From Tachypleus tridentatus (taxonomy: Eukaryota > Arthropoda > Merostomata > Xiphosura > Limulidae): 64,000 bases of DNA. The translations under genes and the position numbers were made by a program. Positions 63,372 through 64,000 of this stretch are shown piece by piece. The notes beneath the pieces are model-generated. The model was not told where the DNA came from, did not search any database, and saw only the letters and a program-made list of their open reading frames with translations. The DNA lies in contig NC_134830.1 in NCBI RefSeq assembly GCF_004210375.1, positions 3,038,001-3,102,000 of the forward strand, read 5' to 3'. How positions within the stretch are numbered: the first letter of the stretch is position 1; each line of letters begins with the position of its first letter.

Positions 63372-63457
63372 AATATCTTGCTGTATTTTCACATCTGATA
63401 GCATTTCATGAACCAGAATTAACTAATCATCTGGACAGTATAGGATTTATACCAGAG
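63372..63457 (+). CDS. TBCK: TBCK exon 18, residues 589-617 (last exon in window)
   Basis: Acceptor TTTTTCAG ends at 63371 and donor GTAAGT begins at 63458. It reads [20 protein letters not shown] then DSIGFIPE, matching human [28 protein letters not shown]. The last 57 exon bases plus 15 intron bases form a 72-bp unit repeated three more times downstream, each with its own GTAAGTA donor. The next exon, beginning near the human DLYAIPWFL segment, is outside the window. Confidence 0.96.
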
Positions 63458-63688
63458 GTAAGTATGGAACTAGCATTTCATGAACCAGAATTAACTAATC
63501 ATCTGAACAGTATATGATTTATACCAGAGGTAAGTATAGAGCTAGCATTTCATGAACCAGAATTAACTAATCTTCTGGACAGTATAGGATTTATACCAGA
63601 GGTAAGTATAGAACTAGCATTTCAAGAACCAGAATTAACTAATCATCTGGATAGTATAGGATTTATACCAGAGGTAAGTATAGAACCA
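63401..63688. repeat. TBCK: Exon-edge repeat, 72-bp unit, 4 copies carrying duplicate exon 18 donors
   Basis: The unit is the last 57 bases of exon 18 (from gcatttcatgaaccag) plus gtaagtatggaacta. Copies start at 63401 (in the exon), 63473, 63545 and 63617; donors follow 63457, 63529, 63601 and 63673. The second copy has a TGA in the TBCK frame (gtatatga); the third and fourth are open. Confidence 0.96.
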
Positions 63689-63715
63689 CATGTACTGTTG
63701 TGACAGTGAGGATTT

Positions 63716-64000
63716 CTAATAGTACATTAACTAATTAAGTATCATACCAAACAATACATGCCATGTAGTCATTGTAGCAGTATAATAATTGAGTATCCTA
63801 ATAATGTATATAATTAGTTAATGTACTATTAGATATCCTAAATATAACTGTTACACTGACTACGTGGCAAGTGTTCTTTGTTATAATAGTTAATGTACTG
63901 CTACACTGACTACATGGCAAATGTTTATTACAATAGTTAATGTGCTGGTACACTGACTACATGCCAAGTGTTGTTTGTTAGAATGCTTATTGTTCTGCTA
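63716..64000. repeat. Inverted repeats and a short direct repeat at the right edge
   Basis: A perfect 22-bp inverted pair lies at 63716-63737 and 63811-63832. A second pair at 63761-63782 and 63896-63917 matches with one mismatch. The right arm belongs to a direct repeat of about 50 bp (ttaatgtactgctacactga + ctacatggcaagtgtt) that runs off the window edge. Confidence 0.8.

Larger units (their letters stand above)
14564..63457 (+). other. TBCK: TBCK gene, partial (18 coding exons; 3' end beyond window)
   Basis: Eighteen segments with AG/GT borders join in consistent phase into 617 codons that align collinearly with animal TBCK (about 890 residues in human, from memory), so roughly the C-terminal third, including the rest of the TBC domain and the rhodanese-like domain, lies to the right. 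Residues 1-270 form the protein-kinase-like domain. It looks catalytically dead: the HRD motif reads H114-R115-C116 and the DFG position reads N134-Y135-G136, while the APE motif (158-160) is kept. The TBC domain starts near residue 463 and retains R469/W473, I502-D505-R508 and Y541-Q543, the arginine and glutamine fingers of Rab GAPs. In vertebrates TBCK belongs to the Rab5-linked FERRY complex on endosomes and affects mTOR signalling; that role here is inferred from orthology. Introns are large (up to 13.4 kb) and packed with minisatellites. A non-coding first exon and promoter should lie upstream, but I could not place them. Confidence 0.95.

Overview
This is eukaryotic, intron-rich DNA. 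It holds the 5' two thirds of one plus-strand gene, the animal TBCK gene (TBC domain-containing protein kinase-like), split into 18 recognisable coding exons from 14564 to 63457 and continuing past the right edge. The exons join in phase into 617 codons that follow vertebrate TBCK: an N-terminal pseudokinase domain, a linker, and the first part of a Rab-GAP-type TBC domain. The host is probably an arthropod. The base composition is AT-rich, introns run to 13 kb, and the tRNA-derived SINEs at 1909 and 62952 resemble ones I associate with horseshoe crabs and related chelicerates. That taxonomic guess is memory only.

Layout. Positions 1-14555 are upstream or 5'-UTR-intron sequence: degenerate tandem repeats, SINE relics (one nested pair), a decayed antisense reverse transcriptase, then minisatellites that run to within 30 bp of the first coding exon. 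From 14564 to 41566 lie exons 1-11, which encode the pseudokinase domain and linker. Their introns carry a decayed transposon-derived coding sequence (16190-18285), a non-LTR retrotransposon joined to half a Tc1-like element (31251-33700), and many minisatellites. From 45935 to 50001 lie exons 12-17, with the TBC motifs RxxxW, IxxDxxR and YxQ intact. Intron 17 (50002-63371) is almost filled by three arrays of 3.8, 5.1 and 1.4 kb plus a SINE. Exon 18 closes the window.

The striking feature is tandem repetition. Summing my array bounds, roughly half of the window is minisatellite, in about 27 arrays with units of 25-103 bp. Four arrays (exons 5, 9, 13 and 18) are not just intronic: their unit spans an exon edge. 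The real splice site and the first or last bases of the exon are the terminal copy of a ladder of duplicate splice sites, 13 acceptors at exact 69-bp spacing for exon 5 and 4 donors at exact 72-bp spacing for exon 18. A fifth array grew from a 25-bp segment inside a dead transposon reading frame. The long open frames inside arrays (up to 887 codons) follow from unit lengths divisible by 3 and I do not call them genes.
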